Assembly (NCBI RefSeq): GCF_050947335.1
Contig: NC_134995.1
Span: forward strand, 4,564,501 to 4,628,500
DNA length: 64,000 nt
Source: Megachile rotundata
Taxonomy: Eukaryota > Arthropoda > Insecta > Hymenoptera > Megachilidae
Direction: 5' to 3'
The first letter of the stretch is position 1, and every line of letters starts with the position of its first letter. The position numbers and the translations under genes were made by a program. Of the stretch, positions 36,776-49,032 are shown in pieces. The notes under the pieces are model-generated. The model searched no databases and was not told the origin of the DNA. It saw only the letters and a program-made list of their open reading frames with translations.

Positions 36776-37279
36776 GAATGAACGACTTGATAAAGTTCTT
36801 AAGAGACTTGGTTTAAATCCAACACATGCCGACCCGTGCGAATATTATGACAAAGAAAAACGAATGAAAATCATATTATTCAATTTAAAAAGGAATTAGC
36901 AAAAGTCTTCGAATTTAAAAATCTTGGATATCCCAAATATTATCTAGGAATCGAAATATCTCGAATCGGAAATGGAATACATTTATCTCAATCTGGATAC
37001 ATTCGTGATATTCTTAAAAAATTTAATATGACGGATTGTAAACCAGTAAAGACACCTCTTGATACTAATGTTAAACTGCATAATGCTGATGAAGACACAG
37101 AAAAAGAAGAAAATTAAAAACTACCCTATCGTGAACTCTTGGGTTCATTAATGTACCTGGCGCAAGGAACTCGTCCTGATATTGCTCACACAGTAAGTGC
37201 GCTAAGTCAGTGGTGTACAAAATTTAAACAAATTCACTAGTCATCTGCGAAGAGGGTACTTAGATATCTGAAAGGAACA
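36776..37279 (+). pseudogene. Copia RT thumb and connection, deleted and broken
   Basis: Similarity resumes (GLNPTHADPCEYYDK) and then jumps near 36,870 to sequence matching the region after the YVDD box, so the active-site segment is deleted. The following conserved blocks (KNLGYPKYYLGIEIS, YRELLGSLMYLAQGTRPDI) can be read with frame changes. In-frame stops occur at about 37,117 (TAA) and 37,239 (TAG). This stretch links RT to RNase H. Confidence 0.8.
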
Positions 37280-37807
37280 ATGATTCACGGATTAATTTAT
37301 ACAAAATGTGGAAAATCCCTTATCGGATATACAGATGTTGATTGGGGAAATTGCGGCCTAGATCGTAGATCTTATACAGAAATAGTTTTCTTATTAGCCA
37401 ATGCAGCTATATCTTGGGAGTCACGAAAACAAAGAACTCTTGCATTATCGTCCACAGAAGCCGAATATATAGCTCTTAGCGATGCTGCAAAAGAAGCAAT
37501 TTATTTATCAAAATTACTTTTAGATATAGATTTGCCATCACTGGGGAAGGTGATTCTTCATAATGACAATCAAGGTGCTGCAAAGCTGGCAGTCAATCCT
37601 GTTTTTCATTCTAGATCTAAACACATAGATATTAGATGTCATTTTATTAGACAAGCTTTGATGGACCATCAGATCAACCTTGTCTACACACCTACTGAAG
37701 AAATGATTGCTGATGTTCTTACCAAGGCCTTACCGAATAGTAAACATTCGTTCTGTGCCAATGGGTTTGGAATAAAGGACATTGCTTTATTACGTACTCC
37801 AATTTGA
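37280..37807 (+). pseudogene. Copia RNase H domain, open
   Basis: The 175-codon frame is a complete Copia RNase H domain, the best preserved part of pol. It removes the RNA strand of the RNA-DNA hybrid during reverse transcription. Catalytic residues are visible: Asp in GYTDVDWG (residues 19-21), Glu in LSSTEAEYIALS and Asp in LHNDNQGA. The family markers RSKHIDIR and ADVLTKALP follow. It ends in TGA at 37,805-37,807, right at the polypurine tract. It is cut off from any start by the upstream stops, so I call it part of the broken pol. Confidence 0.9.
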
Positions 37808-37814
37808 GGGACGG
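37805..37814 (+). other. Copia polypurine tract
   Basis: TGAGGGACGG immediately precedes the 3' LTR. It is the purine-rich primer site for plus-strand DNA synthesis and also contains the pol stop codon. Confidence 0.85.
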
Positions 37815-38042
37815 TGTTAAGAATATAACAAATTATCGCACATTCATAAATCGATTAACAAAAAACTATTACATTGTTAATTTACATAAAGTGTGAACGC
37901 TGTCATAAAATGTCATTCCTTATCGTATAATTGCCATCATTAAATCGTTAACAGTTTGTTGTAATATTATTTTAATAAATTAATTATATTTGGATTAACA
38001 TCCAATAAAATTGTCGTCGTCAATCACTGCATAATTCTAACA
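37815..38042 (+). repeat. Copia 3' LTR
   Basis: This 228-bp LTR begins TGTTAAGAATATAAC and ends ATAATTCTAACA. It is preceded by the polypurine tract and followed directly by the right 61-bp flank repeat. It is in the opposite orientation to the 34,283-34,505 copy. Confidence 0.95.
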
Positions 38043-38103
38043 AAAAGTATTTAGCAGCAAATTTCAGAAGTATAATATTTTATTCCATTTTCTATAATAA
38101 AAT
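38043..38103 (+). repeat. 61-bp direct repeat, right of Copia composite
   Basis: The partner of 32,093-32,153, directly abutting the 3' LTR end. Three mismatches separate the copies. Confidence 0.9.
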
Positions 38104-39829
38104 GTAGCTGATATTGCATTCACCCTTCTCTAATTAAAAAAAGTCACTAAAGTTCATCGGCTTGCGTTTTTCAAGGAAGAACATAAGATTACATGAACTA
38201 TTTGATCTCGTTAAAAGTTACTATTTAAGAAGCTATTAGCTCTTTTCGAAAGATAGTAATTAGGACTCTAACAGAATAAGCGGTAAATTGTGTTGTAAAG
38301 GTTGTTAAGGATTTCCATCTCTTTTGAGTGAGATTATTGGATTCCACTTAATAACTTCTGTAAAATGTCTAGAGATACTAAGTTTATCTTATCTTCAAGA
38401 TACAAGGAGCCTTTAGTTTCATGAAAATTGGCAGAAAACTTTTTATTTCGATATAAATCGTTGAGACTGTCTCAAATTTTTTGTTGATTTTCACATGAAT
38501 TTTTTTTATTTTTCTAACAATTTCTGGTAAAATTTTGTTATGTACATTTTCAATAATTAGTTTTCATGTCACAGATTGATGGATTTTTAATAGTGAAGAC
38601 AGTTATTTTATTAAAACACGCAAAATAAATTATTACAAGAAGACGCCGGGCATCGTAAAACGTGAAGTCACCAACGGTTCTCAAAACACAAAACGCTGCA
38701 CGGCAACCAAAAACAGAAAACGAAGGACCGCGAATTTCTTCATTTAAGAGTTTTAAAAGCGCGTAAATTCAAAACTCCAACACAGATAAAATCAAACTTA
38801 TTAAATTTGCACTTCAAAATTTATACAATTTATATAATAATAATATTTATTATTTTTTAATTCTTTAATTTCCAAACTCTTAAATTTTTTACTTCCCTAA
38901 TTTGTAAATTCTTAATATAAAGTTAAAAGTTTTTGGATTTTTCTAAAAAATTTTTGAATTTTTGAATGGATGAATGCTAGAGCTTTGAAATTTGCAAAGT
39001 TTCAAGCATTGATGAAAGGACTTTTTCATTGCTGCAGCCCTGTTCGTAGCAATATAACGAGAGTCAATTGTACTCGATGTTCGGTCTCTGATCTAACGCA
39101 GCAAACCAATAGTGTCGAAAATATGCCGATTTTTGCTCCGGGCATCATAAACTCTAACGACGCGACGGCTCGGGTTTTATGCCTGTAGTGGATCGATAGA
39201 AACACAAGTTTAATCACAAAGAAATCTGAAGTACAATTAATAATACATACATAAATTATGTTCATATAATGCGAATAAGCTAAATATTTTAGTTTCAAAA
39301 TTAAGGAAAGACAGAAATAGATCGATAAAAATATAAACAGTTTCACTAAATAAATGAAAATTAGTAGAAATTTAGAAAATTACATATTTTTAAATTTACA
39401 AATTTATGAACGTGCAAAGTTTATGAATATTAAATTGTTGTTTAACTGAAAATTAATAAAAATATGCTATATTAATCTAAAGCTTAAAGTTTGACGGTAA
39501 TAACTGCATGAACATTTCATCAATATTTTTAATATGAAATGGTTGGCTCTTCGCTGGAATATGCAATAAATCAACCAATTTACAGCTTAATACATATTGG
39601 CCATTAACGAACATTTAATCTTCAATCGTTTATATCCCAAAATGGTAATGGACTTATCGATTTATTATGCTACGGAGAAATTGCAGTTTTCGGGTTATAG
39701 AAATGCTTTGAAATGTTTCATGCTAGAAAAATATGAAATAATTTTGACGTTTGCAAATATTAAAATTCGACAATTTGAGATTATTGTTTCTGAATTTGTA
39801 TATTTTGCAAGTTAACAGATATTTATTTC
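38104..39829. other. Non-coding DNA with two small islands
   Basis: GC-richer patches lie at about 38,630-38,760 and 39,010-39,190. A 72-codon plus frame (38,970-39,188) and a 106-codon minus frame (39,026-39,346) overlap the second. Neither resembles a known protein. The rest is AT-rich. Confidence 0.35.
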
Positions 39830-40090
39830 TCTAAATTTCCGAATTTCTGAATTTTTCAATTTCTCAATTTTTCAATTCTTCAATTCTTCAATTTTTCAAT
39901 TTCTAAATTTATTATTTTTAATTTTTAACTTTTCATTTGTATAATTTTCTAAGCCTCCAAACTCTAGAATTACCAAAAGATAAAACTTTTAATTTTCTGA
40001 TATTCTCTGTCCAAAAACTCCAAAATTCACAAATCCTAAATTTTCAATTTACTAAATTGTGAAGTTTCTAAATTCCTAAATTACAAAATT
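39830..40090. repeat. Short-period AT-rich tract (AATTTTTCAATTTC type)
   Basis: Runs of AATTTTTCAATTCTTC and similar words with period near 8-10 bp, C-rich on the plus strand. It is non-coding. Confidence 0.65.
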
Positions 40091-40311
40091 AAAATATGTA
40101 CATATATATGTAGTATAAAAGTAATAGAATTATTATATTTTAATAACTGCAAATTAGTACTTGCAGAACCCATCAAAATCTCAGATTTCTTATTTAAGAT
40201 TCGAGAAATTATTAAGAAGCTTTAAATTATGAAATGAAATTACCAAGAATGTATGTTAACCTCATACAAGATAATATGCATATTATTCCTTATTTAACTA
40301 TTTTTTAAATT

Positions 40312-40520
40312 CAGTTTCAATTTAAATATAATTCATTATTTAGTGATTTTTACAATTCAATTTCAATTTAAGTATAATCCATTATTTAGTAATTTTTACA
40401 ATTGTATTTCAGTTTAAATATAATTCATTATTTATTTATTTTTACAGTTCAGTTTCAATTTAAACATAATCCATCATCTAGCCATTTTTACAGATCAGTT
40501 TCAGTCTAAATATAAGTAGT
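40312..40520. repeat. 46-bp tandem repeat, about 4.5 copies
   Basis: Units begin near 40,312, 40,358, 40,404, 40,450 and 40,496, a constant 46-bp step. The unit contains CAGTTTCAATTTAAATATAA and a TCATTATTTAGT-like motif. Confidence 0.88.
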
Positions 40521-43500
40521 CAAACATCCATAAATCTAAAGTTAAAAGCGTAAAATTGTATATCTAATCGCCTCAGCTATAAACACCATTAATCACTCTC
40601 GAAACGCTAGTATCTCGGATAATTTGTCTACACGTATTTCTAATGCTCTGATCGAGTTGATAGTGCTTATTAAAACCGTTCAGCTCGTGGTCACAAAGAA
40701 AAATACAAGTGAGAAAGAAAGCTGGAACAAAGTATAACGATTTAACAAGCTAGGCTTGACGCACATCAGTTTCGTGCACGGAGAGAAGCTATATTGCATG
40801 CTACGGTCAGCTTTATAAAAGCTTGTTAACGCCAACGAGAGCTGTCCTTCCTGCCATGGGGGTTTTCATTTCACGTTGTTCAACGATGTACGCGGTAGAT
40901 TGATTGACAGGACGCCATTGCCACTTTAAATCGATTCTTTAGAATAATATCACATGTTGACATTACAGTGGACTGTGTAGGTAGTTCGTTGACAATTCTA
41001 ATGATTTCTAATGGAATTACAATTAAGATAACAATGGATGGTCGACAAATATGTTGGTACTGCAATTGACTATAGTTTCCGGAGTATGGAGTTTCTCCAT
41101 TTTCTCGAACCTTATACGATTTTATAATTCTTTTATGATGTGACTTCATAAAGTAAGGAAAATGATTAAAAGAACTATGTATCAAAATGTTAGGTTATGT
41201 TGATATTATAACAAACTTAAAAATAAGCAAAATTATGTTCTTACATAATTTTTGTACAGAATACAAAACATATTTACTTTAATACTATAAATATAAATGT
41301 TAAGAGATTTATTTTGAAATTCAAATGAAGTTGAAAATATATAAAGCAATAAAATATACAATGAAATGAAAATCTTCGTGAAAATCAAACCACCTTCACA
41401 AATTTTGCGACACGAAATACGAATCTTGTAAAACGATCATTTAACCACTTTGGTAGTTTTAATAGTTAAAAATTAATAATAATGAATTTACTAGTTTTAT
41501 TTAAAAATTAAAATTGTTAAAGATCAATTAAATTATTTTAACTGGTTAAATTTTTTTAAATAAAAATTTAGAATTCTTAAAAAATTAAGTGTTAAAAATT
41601 TAAAAAATAAAGATTTTTACAATTTATAATTTTTAATAAAATGATTTGCGTTGTAACAAATATTAAAGATATTACGCTAACACTGTATGCTCATATTTTC
41701 CTCTCTCAAATTATTAACCAACAGAGGTTTTTCATCGATATAAGCCAGCGAGTGGCAATTGGCCGCGTACAATGCAGTTGTTTCAATCGCAGACGAACGT
41801 TTCGTTTTTGTGAACTGAAGGACGCTTTTTGTAAAGATAAAAGTATAGGGTAGGACATCTCAATTCAACCTGCAATAACGCCGAATTAAGCTGTATTCTG
41901 CAGTTCTAATTGCTCTTGGAACATTCATCGTTATTCCTATTGTCACCATGCAATTTGGGTATTCGTAAACCGTAAAGAGAAAATTGATGGCCTCTCTGAT
42001 GGCACTGTTCAACAACATTCTCTACTATTTCCACCAGACACAGCCCTCTTATCGATACCAAGAGTACCGATGCCAGGAATTGTTGACGACAACAATGCAC
42101 AAAGAAGTATGTACTTCTTTTCATGCTGGACGAAAGTGCACCAGACAAATAATTGATGTTTATTCTATGAAAACAATGTTTATCGCTGGTTTTATATTTA
42201 TGACTTTTAATTGTATTTTTAATAATTTTTAATACTGCCAATCGCGGTTTAACAATTTGAAATAAATATTTAACTAAAATTATATTATACATGTGACATA
42301 TAAACACTGCAAAAGAGACAATAGTGAAATTACAACTTCAAAATATTTATTAAACTTTTAGTATGTAATTATTATCTGAAAATAGTAAAAATATCTTGGA
42401 GAGTTATAAGGTGAAAAAATTAAATTTAAATGCATTTTCTTCAGCACTAATAATTTTAGATGCTCATACAAAACTATTTTAGTACACCTTTCGCTCCATT
42501 CTCAAACGTATAATATATTCAACGACTAATATTTCATTAAAGGTCGTAAAATAATACGAACTCGTAAATACTAAATAATCTCATGAAACCTATGTCTTGC
42601 TACACATGAACTCTTCTTTAAACCTATGTCTTGCAACACATTTTCATTTGATAAACGTAAAATATAGCAGCGGCAACATGTTCCAAACGCTTTATCTGAT
42701 GGAACGTTAATCTTGCACCCTTTTGTGATATCGGATGTTAAGGTGGATCGTATTAACAGCTCTGCAGTGGATGTTGTAATTCTCTAAGGGATAAACCTCT
42801 TGGTATAATTTCGATGGAGAACAGTTGGCCAACTGTCGATGTCTGGTTGATTAGTCGTCCCTGCAGGCCTGCGTACAATGGTGTGATCTTCATCGCCCCA
42901 TTGGTTTCACCACCAGTCATCACGAGTCACCACTTAAACGAAACCCCTGCAGACTATCTGCACCTTCCACTGTATGACCATACTTTTACATCCCTTTTCT
43001 GTTGCTATTCTTTTCTCACCCTGATACTTCGGGGAGCAGTCTATATCTTTCGAGTTTTGCAATTTAATATCTTTTAATTTATTTCTTTCTTAACACTGAT
43101 TACAATTTGATATTCTAATGTACTTCTTTTTTGTTACTTTGCAATTTAATATTTCTTTGATTGCAATGTCTTGTACTCTACTTCTTTTTTAACATTTTGG
43201 CTGCAATTTAGTATCCTATAATCATCTATAATATGGCACAGTGTTGGAAGGCAAAGTGCTAATATTAACACATAGAAATATGAACAAATATACTTCTGAG
43301 TGATATCATGTAAATTACAGTATTTTCATATATTTATCATAAATAAAAAAGTCGGCGTGAAAATATTAAATAATTGTATAGCATAGTGGTCGACTTATTC
43401 TATTTTTACTTTTAAATACACATATCGTTAGAAAATGTGTTAGAGTTACAAACTTTATTTTGTGATAATTAAAAGTAATGTAAAAGTATTCTTAAACCAC

Positions 43501-45226
43501 GCCGCCACAGCAAAAACGCACGCGATGTAGCGTCATGACGCCAGGAAATAGTACGAGCCTAAGGAGCACATGTAGATGTCACTGTTTAAAGGCGCGAATT
43601 ACAAATACACTTAATAAAATGAAACTGTAAAATTACAATAAAAATATCTGCTCTACTCGTTAAGACTATAAAGCTTATAAAGATATATTTTGTTTAACTA
43701 CAATAATTTTCCCATTCGTTATCCACAATCAATAAGCAGATTTTCATATAAAAAGCTTTCCCATCTCATTTAATTCCTTTGTGTTTTGAATGAAAGTGGC
43801 AGATAATAGTCGACATTTAACACTCAATATATTATATAAAGTGCTAACAGCTGTTCGTAAAGTTGTTGAAAATTTAATACCGTTGATTTCGTTATTCTTT
43901 TACGGAGAGACGTCTTCACAATACGCCACGAGGAAACGCGCAACACTCAAACCCGCGGGGTACAACGAGAATTGCCGTTGTTTCGTCTTAAACAATAGGT
44001 GCCTGAAATTACAGCCACTTGCAACCATATAATCTTGGGTATAAATGCAATTAACTTACAGGAACTGGAGTCTTTGTCATTTGCGCGCAATTAGCGCCAC
44101 GAAATTCGAGGTCCAGTAACGCCTGTTCTTTCCAGAGAGTGGTTCTAAAGTTTCGCTCCTTCCTCCCTTTTCACGAATCTATGTATTTTAAGATTATTAC
44201 GACATTATCATTATAATATTTTCAATTTCCTATGTTAATTTATTCACTGCTGGAAAATTCTGCTCTATCTTCTGAAAGTTTCAAGCGGTTAGTAGGACTG
44301 CAAAGTAGATTATTTTAATATTTTACAATTTGTCTGTATTTAAGCACAAATGAATATCATTTCATCGATTTTTACTTTTTTTCATAAATAAACTCTACAA
44401 CCTAATTTTATTTGAGGAACAATATGTTTGTCGGTTTTGATAAAGGACAGTGAATTTGCAGGGACGAGGAAAAGCTAGGTTATTTTATTAAATTTATTCT
44501 GATCGGGTTTTGCAGTTACTCTTAAGATTAGACGGTTTCAGTATAAACATGTTGCGAACATACGTTTCTAAAATCATTTTGTGTAAAACTAAAATGGTCA
44601 AACTGAAATTTGCTCAAAAATTCAAATAATATTTACAGTATTAATAAAATTATTTACTAAAAAATAAAATTGGGAGTACCCCCTTAGAAGTTGATTCCAT
44701 ATGAAAAGATAATTTGAAAGCGTAGAATAAAATTTGTTCAAAACTCGCTTTTGAGAAACTCGAATTCAAGAATTTGTTAACATATTGAATAAAATTTGTT
44801 TACAAGAAAAATATTACATCAAGCTTTTCGTTAATTTAAGAATTCATGAACGTTATATAAAAATACTGTTATTTTTGTAAGCAGTAATACATATTGCAAG
44901 GCTCATATAGCTAAAAATAAAATTGTTTGGAAATGACGTTACAATGTAACAGTAATGTAGATAAAAATGCAGAAAATGGCAATATAACGTATTGTAACAG
45001 ATTAAGAGTAAAAAATGCTTCGATTATTACGTTTATAAACTCATCTTATCAATCGTTCAAGCAGAAATGTTTCCAATCTCGATCCACCTTCAGTTGAATC
45101 TTGAAAGTCGATTTCAGTTAAATACACTTCTCCCTGAGGTAATAAAATCAGCGATTATTTAAACATTCTGTAGCTAATAGTGTTATTTGCATCCTAATAT
45201 CGAGTGGTCAACTATTCATTTCACGT
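40521..45226. other. Non-coding DNA with several islands
   Basis: No gene is recognised. GC-richer patches lie at about 40,640-40,930 (with TATAAAA at 40,814-40,820), 41,730-42,220, 42,720-42,980, 43,500-43,600, 43,880-44,000 and 44,080-44,160. Frames at 41,906-42,307 minus (133 codons) and 42,814-43,077 plus (87 codons) have no recognisable domain. A small duplication of CCTATGTCTTGC is seen at about 42,590 and 42,622, and T-rich 65-bp-spaced repeats at 43,065-43,215. Confidence 0.35.
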
Positions 45227-45440
45227 ATGGACGAGCTAACGCTAGGAAAACTCCATCTCCATCGGGAGACATTTCTTGAGGGACGATGTCCGGCTAAAAG
45301 TACATTTACTTCGGTGCATCGTCGGTTTGGAGAAACTGGATCTTTCGCACCTACTACGCCAATAACAGAGGACGAAACAGAAATGTTTAAATCCCCGAAG
45401 TCGAACAGACGTACACTCCCGTTCAAAATTCATAGAACAT
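45227..45440 (+). pseudogene. Fragment of an arthropod HTH (DUF4817-type) transposase
   Basis: A 77-codon frame contains FTSVHRRFGETGSFAPTTP, which matches my recollection of the helix-turn-helix domain (DUF4817) at the N-terminus of a common arthropod transposase family. There, a stretch like RRLRETGSF is followed by GRPRTVRTPEVEE. The second motif can be traced here too, but one frame away and with stops (about 45,370-45,430), so a frameshift separates them. No DDE catalytic domain follows. The domain would bind DNA in an intact transposase. Here only about 70 residues remain, clearly dead. The assignment rests on motif recall, not on a search. Confidence 0.55.
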
Positions 45441-46374
45441 TGACTTTCATAAAGATTTAAAAAACAGCTGCTAAAATATTTAACAGATTATTTCGTGTTT
45501 TTTATGCAGTGGTAATAACGTAAATATTTTGATAATTATTATTAATTTATACGTAATAATACACAGTGCGAAATGTTGTAATAATTTATTTAAACATTCT
45601 GTGTAATAACTTATTCTAATATTATTTGTGCCATAATTTATTCGATAATTAGTTTTAATCAAAATTAATGATTACAACTTCCACATGTTTTCCAAATATC
45701 GTTGCTACAGGTTTTGATATCTTAATAATTATTTTTGTTATTATTTCTGTACTAATACACATTACATACTCTCAATAAATAAAGATAGAATAAATACATA
45801 TATACCATGCTAAAAATGAAGTAGTTGCATATTATTATGTAAATTAACGTAATAAACTTATAATAATAAATTAACGTTAAACGAAATTGTTTAGCATATT
45901 AACACTTGTATTAACAACTGTGTTTCTAACAATTCAAATATTTTTTTTTGTTCAAGACACAATTGTTACTATATCTTGTATTTATATAATATTGCATATG
46001 TATCAATTAATATATGCAACAATATATGTTACAATATATGCTCCGCGATTTTTTAACAGTACTTCGACAAGTAACAGAAAATTCAGAATTCAATGCGAAA
46101 CAGATTGCGTTAGAAATGCAAAATGTTTCTCACGAATCTAGACATGAAATTTTATGAGAAAATCTGTTATTCTCGTATCATACAGCAAGTACACGAATTT
46201 TTGTTAGTGCATTTTCAACCATGAACTGTGTTCTGTTCTCTGTTATTAGTATATCAGATTAAAAAATGTTTACGTATTAAACTTGAAATAAGACATCAAG
46301 TAAATTTAATCACATTTTCTATAGTTATTCATAAAAATTATAATTCAAAAACAGTCCATATAAAATATGTTTTC
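45441..46374. other. AT-rich non-coding DNA
   Basis: No gene or clear repeat is recognised in this stretch. Confidence 0.4.
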
Positions 46375-46498
46375 GTTATTTCAACAATTTACGTCAGGAC
46401 AATAAATGTTAATTTTACTTTTAATTTTATGAAAATCTATCAGTTATTTCAACAATTTACATCAGGACAATAAATGTTAATTTTACTTTTGATTTTGT
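46375..46498 (+). repeat. 68-bp tandem duplication
   Basis: Two copies start at 46,375 and 46,443. Both read GTTATTTCAACAATTTAC and then TCAGGACAATAAATGTTAA, with one or two differences. The duplication looks recent. Confidence 0.92.
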
Positions 46499-47160
46499 AA
46501 ATGTCATTTTACGAAACGATTCGATTTATTCAATCTGTGTGTGCCTCTCTTAAATTATAACGTATCATCAGTTGTAAAATATTCAAAATTAAAGACAAAT
46601 TTATGAGATTAATAAATATCTCGTTAACGGTGCGTATAATTTCGACAAAGGTTAGGGCTCATTTAAAACTGTCTTATTATACGATACCTATGAAGCGAAA
46701 CTTTTGAAGGAGCTACCCTTCATCACGCCATAAGCATCATTCAGCTACACTTACCTATAACCCACCCTGCACCCAGAACAGATGACACAAAAGCATTTAT
46801 TTTGAGTGGCTCTTCCGTTCGAACAATCACCTATTTATTATTGTGACCGTTTAGCGAGAATAAAAAATTAAAATGAGGGGAGGCAACGAACCCGTGAAAT
46901 TAACGACACCGATGTTCGTTCGATCCAAGTGCCAAATGTTCGTACAATAAGAATAATAGAACGATAGGGTTTTCAAAGTTAAGCCCCTAACAGCAGGATC
47001 AATAGGGAACGTTAGAAGACTGCGTGAAAATATTGTAACAGAATGTTCTATAGGCGATGTAGAAAGAATGTGCTTCACGAAAGAACGGACACTTCAGGTA
47101 CCGATGTCAAACCACGTTGGCGCGTGAAGATGCTGACCCAGGTGTTTAGAAGAGTATTGG
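46499..47160. other. Non-coding DNA
   Basis: No gene is recognised. A GC-richer patch at about 46,690-47,150 has a 75-codon minus frame with no known motif. Confidence 0.35.
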
Positions 47161-47326
47161 TCAAAATTTTGTCAAAACTTTCAAATTTCTAATACATTTT
47201 TTATGTTCCTGAATATCTGAATTTTCCAATTTCCAAGAGCTGAATTTCCACATTTTTGAATATTTAAAGTCAATTTTCAGAAAACAAATTTTTATTCTTC
47301 TAAATACCCAAATTTTCATATTTCCA
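47161..47326. repeat. Short-period AT-rich tract
   Basis: TTTCAAATTTCTAA-type words, C-rich on the plus strand, run directly into the first ACGCGT minisatellite block. Confidence 0.5.
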
Positions 47327-47465
47327 TAAGCCGAGTTACTACGCAACGAATTACTACGCGTCAAGTTACTATGCGTTGAATTACTGAATTTTGAGTTACT
47401 ACGCGTTGAAAGTTGGAACATGTCGAATTACTACGCGTTGAAATTGTAACATGTCGAATTAGTGA
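47327..47465 (+). repeat. ACGCGT minisatellite, block 1
   Basis: Degenerate 15-bp units of the form GARTTACTACGCGTY alternate with GAAATTGTAACATGTC. The unit core ACGCGT is a CpG-rich palindrome in very AT-rich DNA. Translation in one frame gives a Ser/Asn/Thr/Arg repeat that should not be read as a gene. Confidence 0.9.
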
Positions 47466-48529
47466 AGATCACGTGCCAACTCGTTGGTTTTACATTTCAT
47501 TAACAAGTGCTAAATATTTTGACTAACCATAAATCTTGTAAACGATTTATTTTACAAATTTTTCGAATAAAAGATGCAACAAGGTGTATCAAATCGACAA
47601 AAGTTATGTGGAATGGAAGTAAAAAGATTATTCCAATATTGTAACGAACCACAGGATGTCAATAATTTCAGCTTAACATGCTGAATGGACAATATAAAGT
47701 GTTGAAAACAATTTTCTCTAAAACCACAACAGATATTGATTTAATCTCTTGTTTTTAATTAAACAGGGTACACGGACTGGCTATTTCATACAAATTGTTT
47801 CACTGATATGTGGCCAGAGTATCTTCCTGATTTTTTTCAAATAGAATGATTGCTTTTTAATTCTATCAAAATAAAACTAGCATATATAAATTTTGTCAAT
47901 TTTAATTTTTTAAGTACTACTAAATTAAATAATACTTATTTCATGCAAGTAAAACGTATTTGAGAAAAAGTGGGTTCTTCAATATTATTTATATTATTGG
48001 ATAAAAGATATGAAAATAAATGAAAGTAAAGAAATGTATTCTTCTTAGCTTATTCATAACAACCTTTGAAAATCTGCATGAATTTCTCGTAATGTTTATA
48101 CAATCGAAAGACTTATAAAACTTTTTAATTCGTTTGTAACATTTCTTCCAATAACAGGTAGAAGTCTGAAGTATTCGGTCAATAAGTTCCAACTTCGAAA
48201 AGAGAACTTTATCAAAAGAAGTGAAGAAAGTGCAAAGGTAGCGATTATATGTCAAAGCATTTTTTTTTTACTTAATGGTCACGCTTCATGAAAATAACAT
48301 ACTTGACACTGTGATGTTTAACACCTCAGCCATTTTTCTTACAAAAAAGCTATTCATTATTTTAACTTGAAAAAAATTGTAATTAATCTTTGGAAGTTTG
48401 AACATATTTCAAACTTGATTTTAGTCAATTTTAAAGCTCAGTATGCAAAGAATTCAGAAACGTGAAGAAATTTAAAAAATGACGGTTTTCACAGGAAAAT
48501 TCAAAACATTTCTCGATATTATATGAAGA
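47466..48529. other. AT-rich non-coding DNA
   Basis: No gene is recognised in this stretch. Confidence 0.4.
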
Positions 48530-48601
48530 GCTAAAATTTTAGCTTGAGGAAAAAATTGTAAAAATACCGGGCACTTATTCACATTTTCAGAATATAAAAC
48601 G
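48530..48601 (+). repeat. 72-bp direct repeat, left border of minisatellite block 2
   Basis: This matches 49,033-49,104 with about five differences. It starts GCTAAAATTTTAGCTTGAGG and contains AAAATACCGGGCACTTA. Confidence 0.92.
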
Positions 48602-49032
48602 TTACTATACGTTGAATTACTGCATTTTGAGTTACTACGCGTTGGAAGTTGTAATGTGTCGAATTACTACGCGTTGGAAGTTGTAATGTATCGAATTACT
48701 ACGCATTGAAATTGTAACGTGTCGAATTACTTACACGTTGAAATTCTCAACGCGTCGAATTACCACACGCTGAAATTCTCAACGCGTCGAGTTACTACGC
48801 ATTGAATTACTACGCGTCAAGTTACTACGCGTTGAATTACTATAATATATGTTGAGTTACTACGCGTTGAAATTATAACGCATCGATGTTAAAAGACGAC
48901 GAATTGCTACGCGTCGAATTACTACACGTTGAGTTACTATGCGTCAAACTACTATACGATGAATTACTAAGCATTGAAATTGTAACGTGTCGAATTACTA
49001 CGCGTCGAAATTGAAACATGTCGAGTTATTAT
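48602..49032 (+). repeat. ACGCGT minisatellite, block 2
   Basis: About 430 bp of 15-bp units of type GARTTACTACGCGTY with interspersed GAAATTGTAACGTGTC, in the same orientation as blocks 1 and 3. It lies exactly between the two 72-bp direct repeats. Confidence 0.92.

Larger units (their letters stand above)
32154..38042. mobile_element. Copia LTR retrotransposon, rearranged head-to-head
   Basis: This is one Copia (Pseudoviridae-type) element in two oppositely facing halves. On the minus strand, reading leftward from 34,505, are the 5' LTR, the primer-binding site, a long leader, gag and protease, stopping at about 32,154. On the plus strand from about 34,507 are integrase, reverse transcriptase, RNase H, the polypurine tract and the 3' LTR, ending at 38,042. 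The two LTRs are the same sequence in inverted orientation. The pre-integrase zinc-binding region expected between protease and integrase is absent. The composite is flanked by 61-bp direct repeats and carries a nested mariner. Stops and frameshifts in every domain make it inactive. Confidence 0.92.

Noticed and set aside
41906..42307. 133-codon minus frame with an overlapping 82-codon plus frame; considered as an olfactory-receptor remnant
   Set aside because: No receptor signature or transmembrane pattern could be aligned in any frame.
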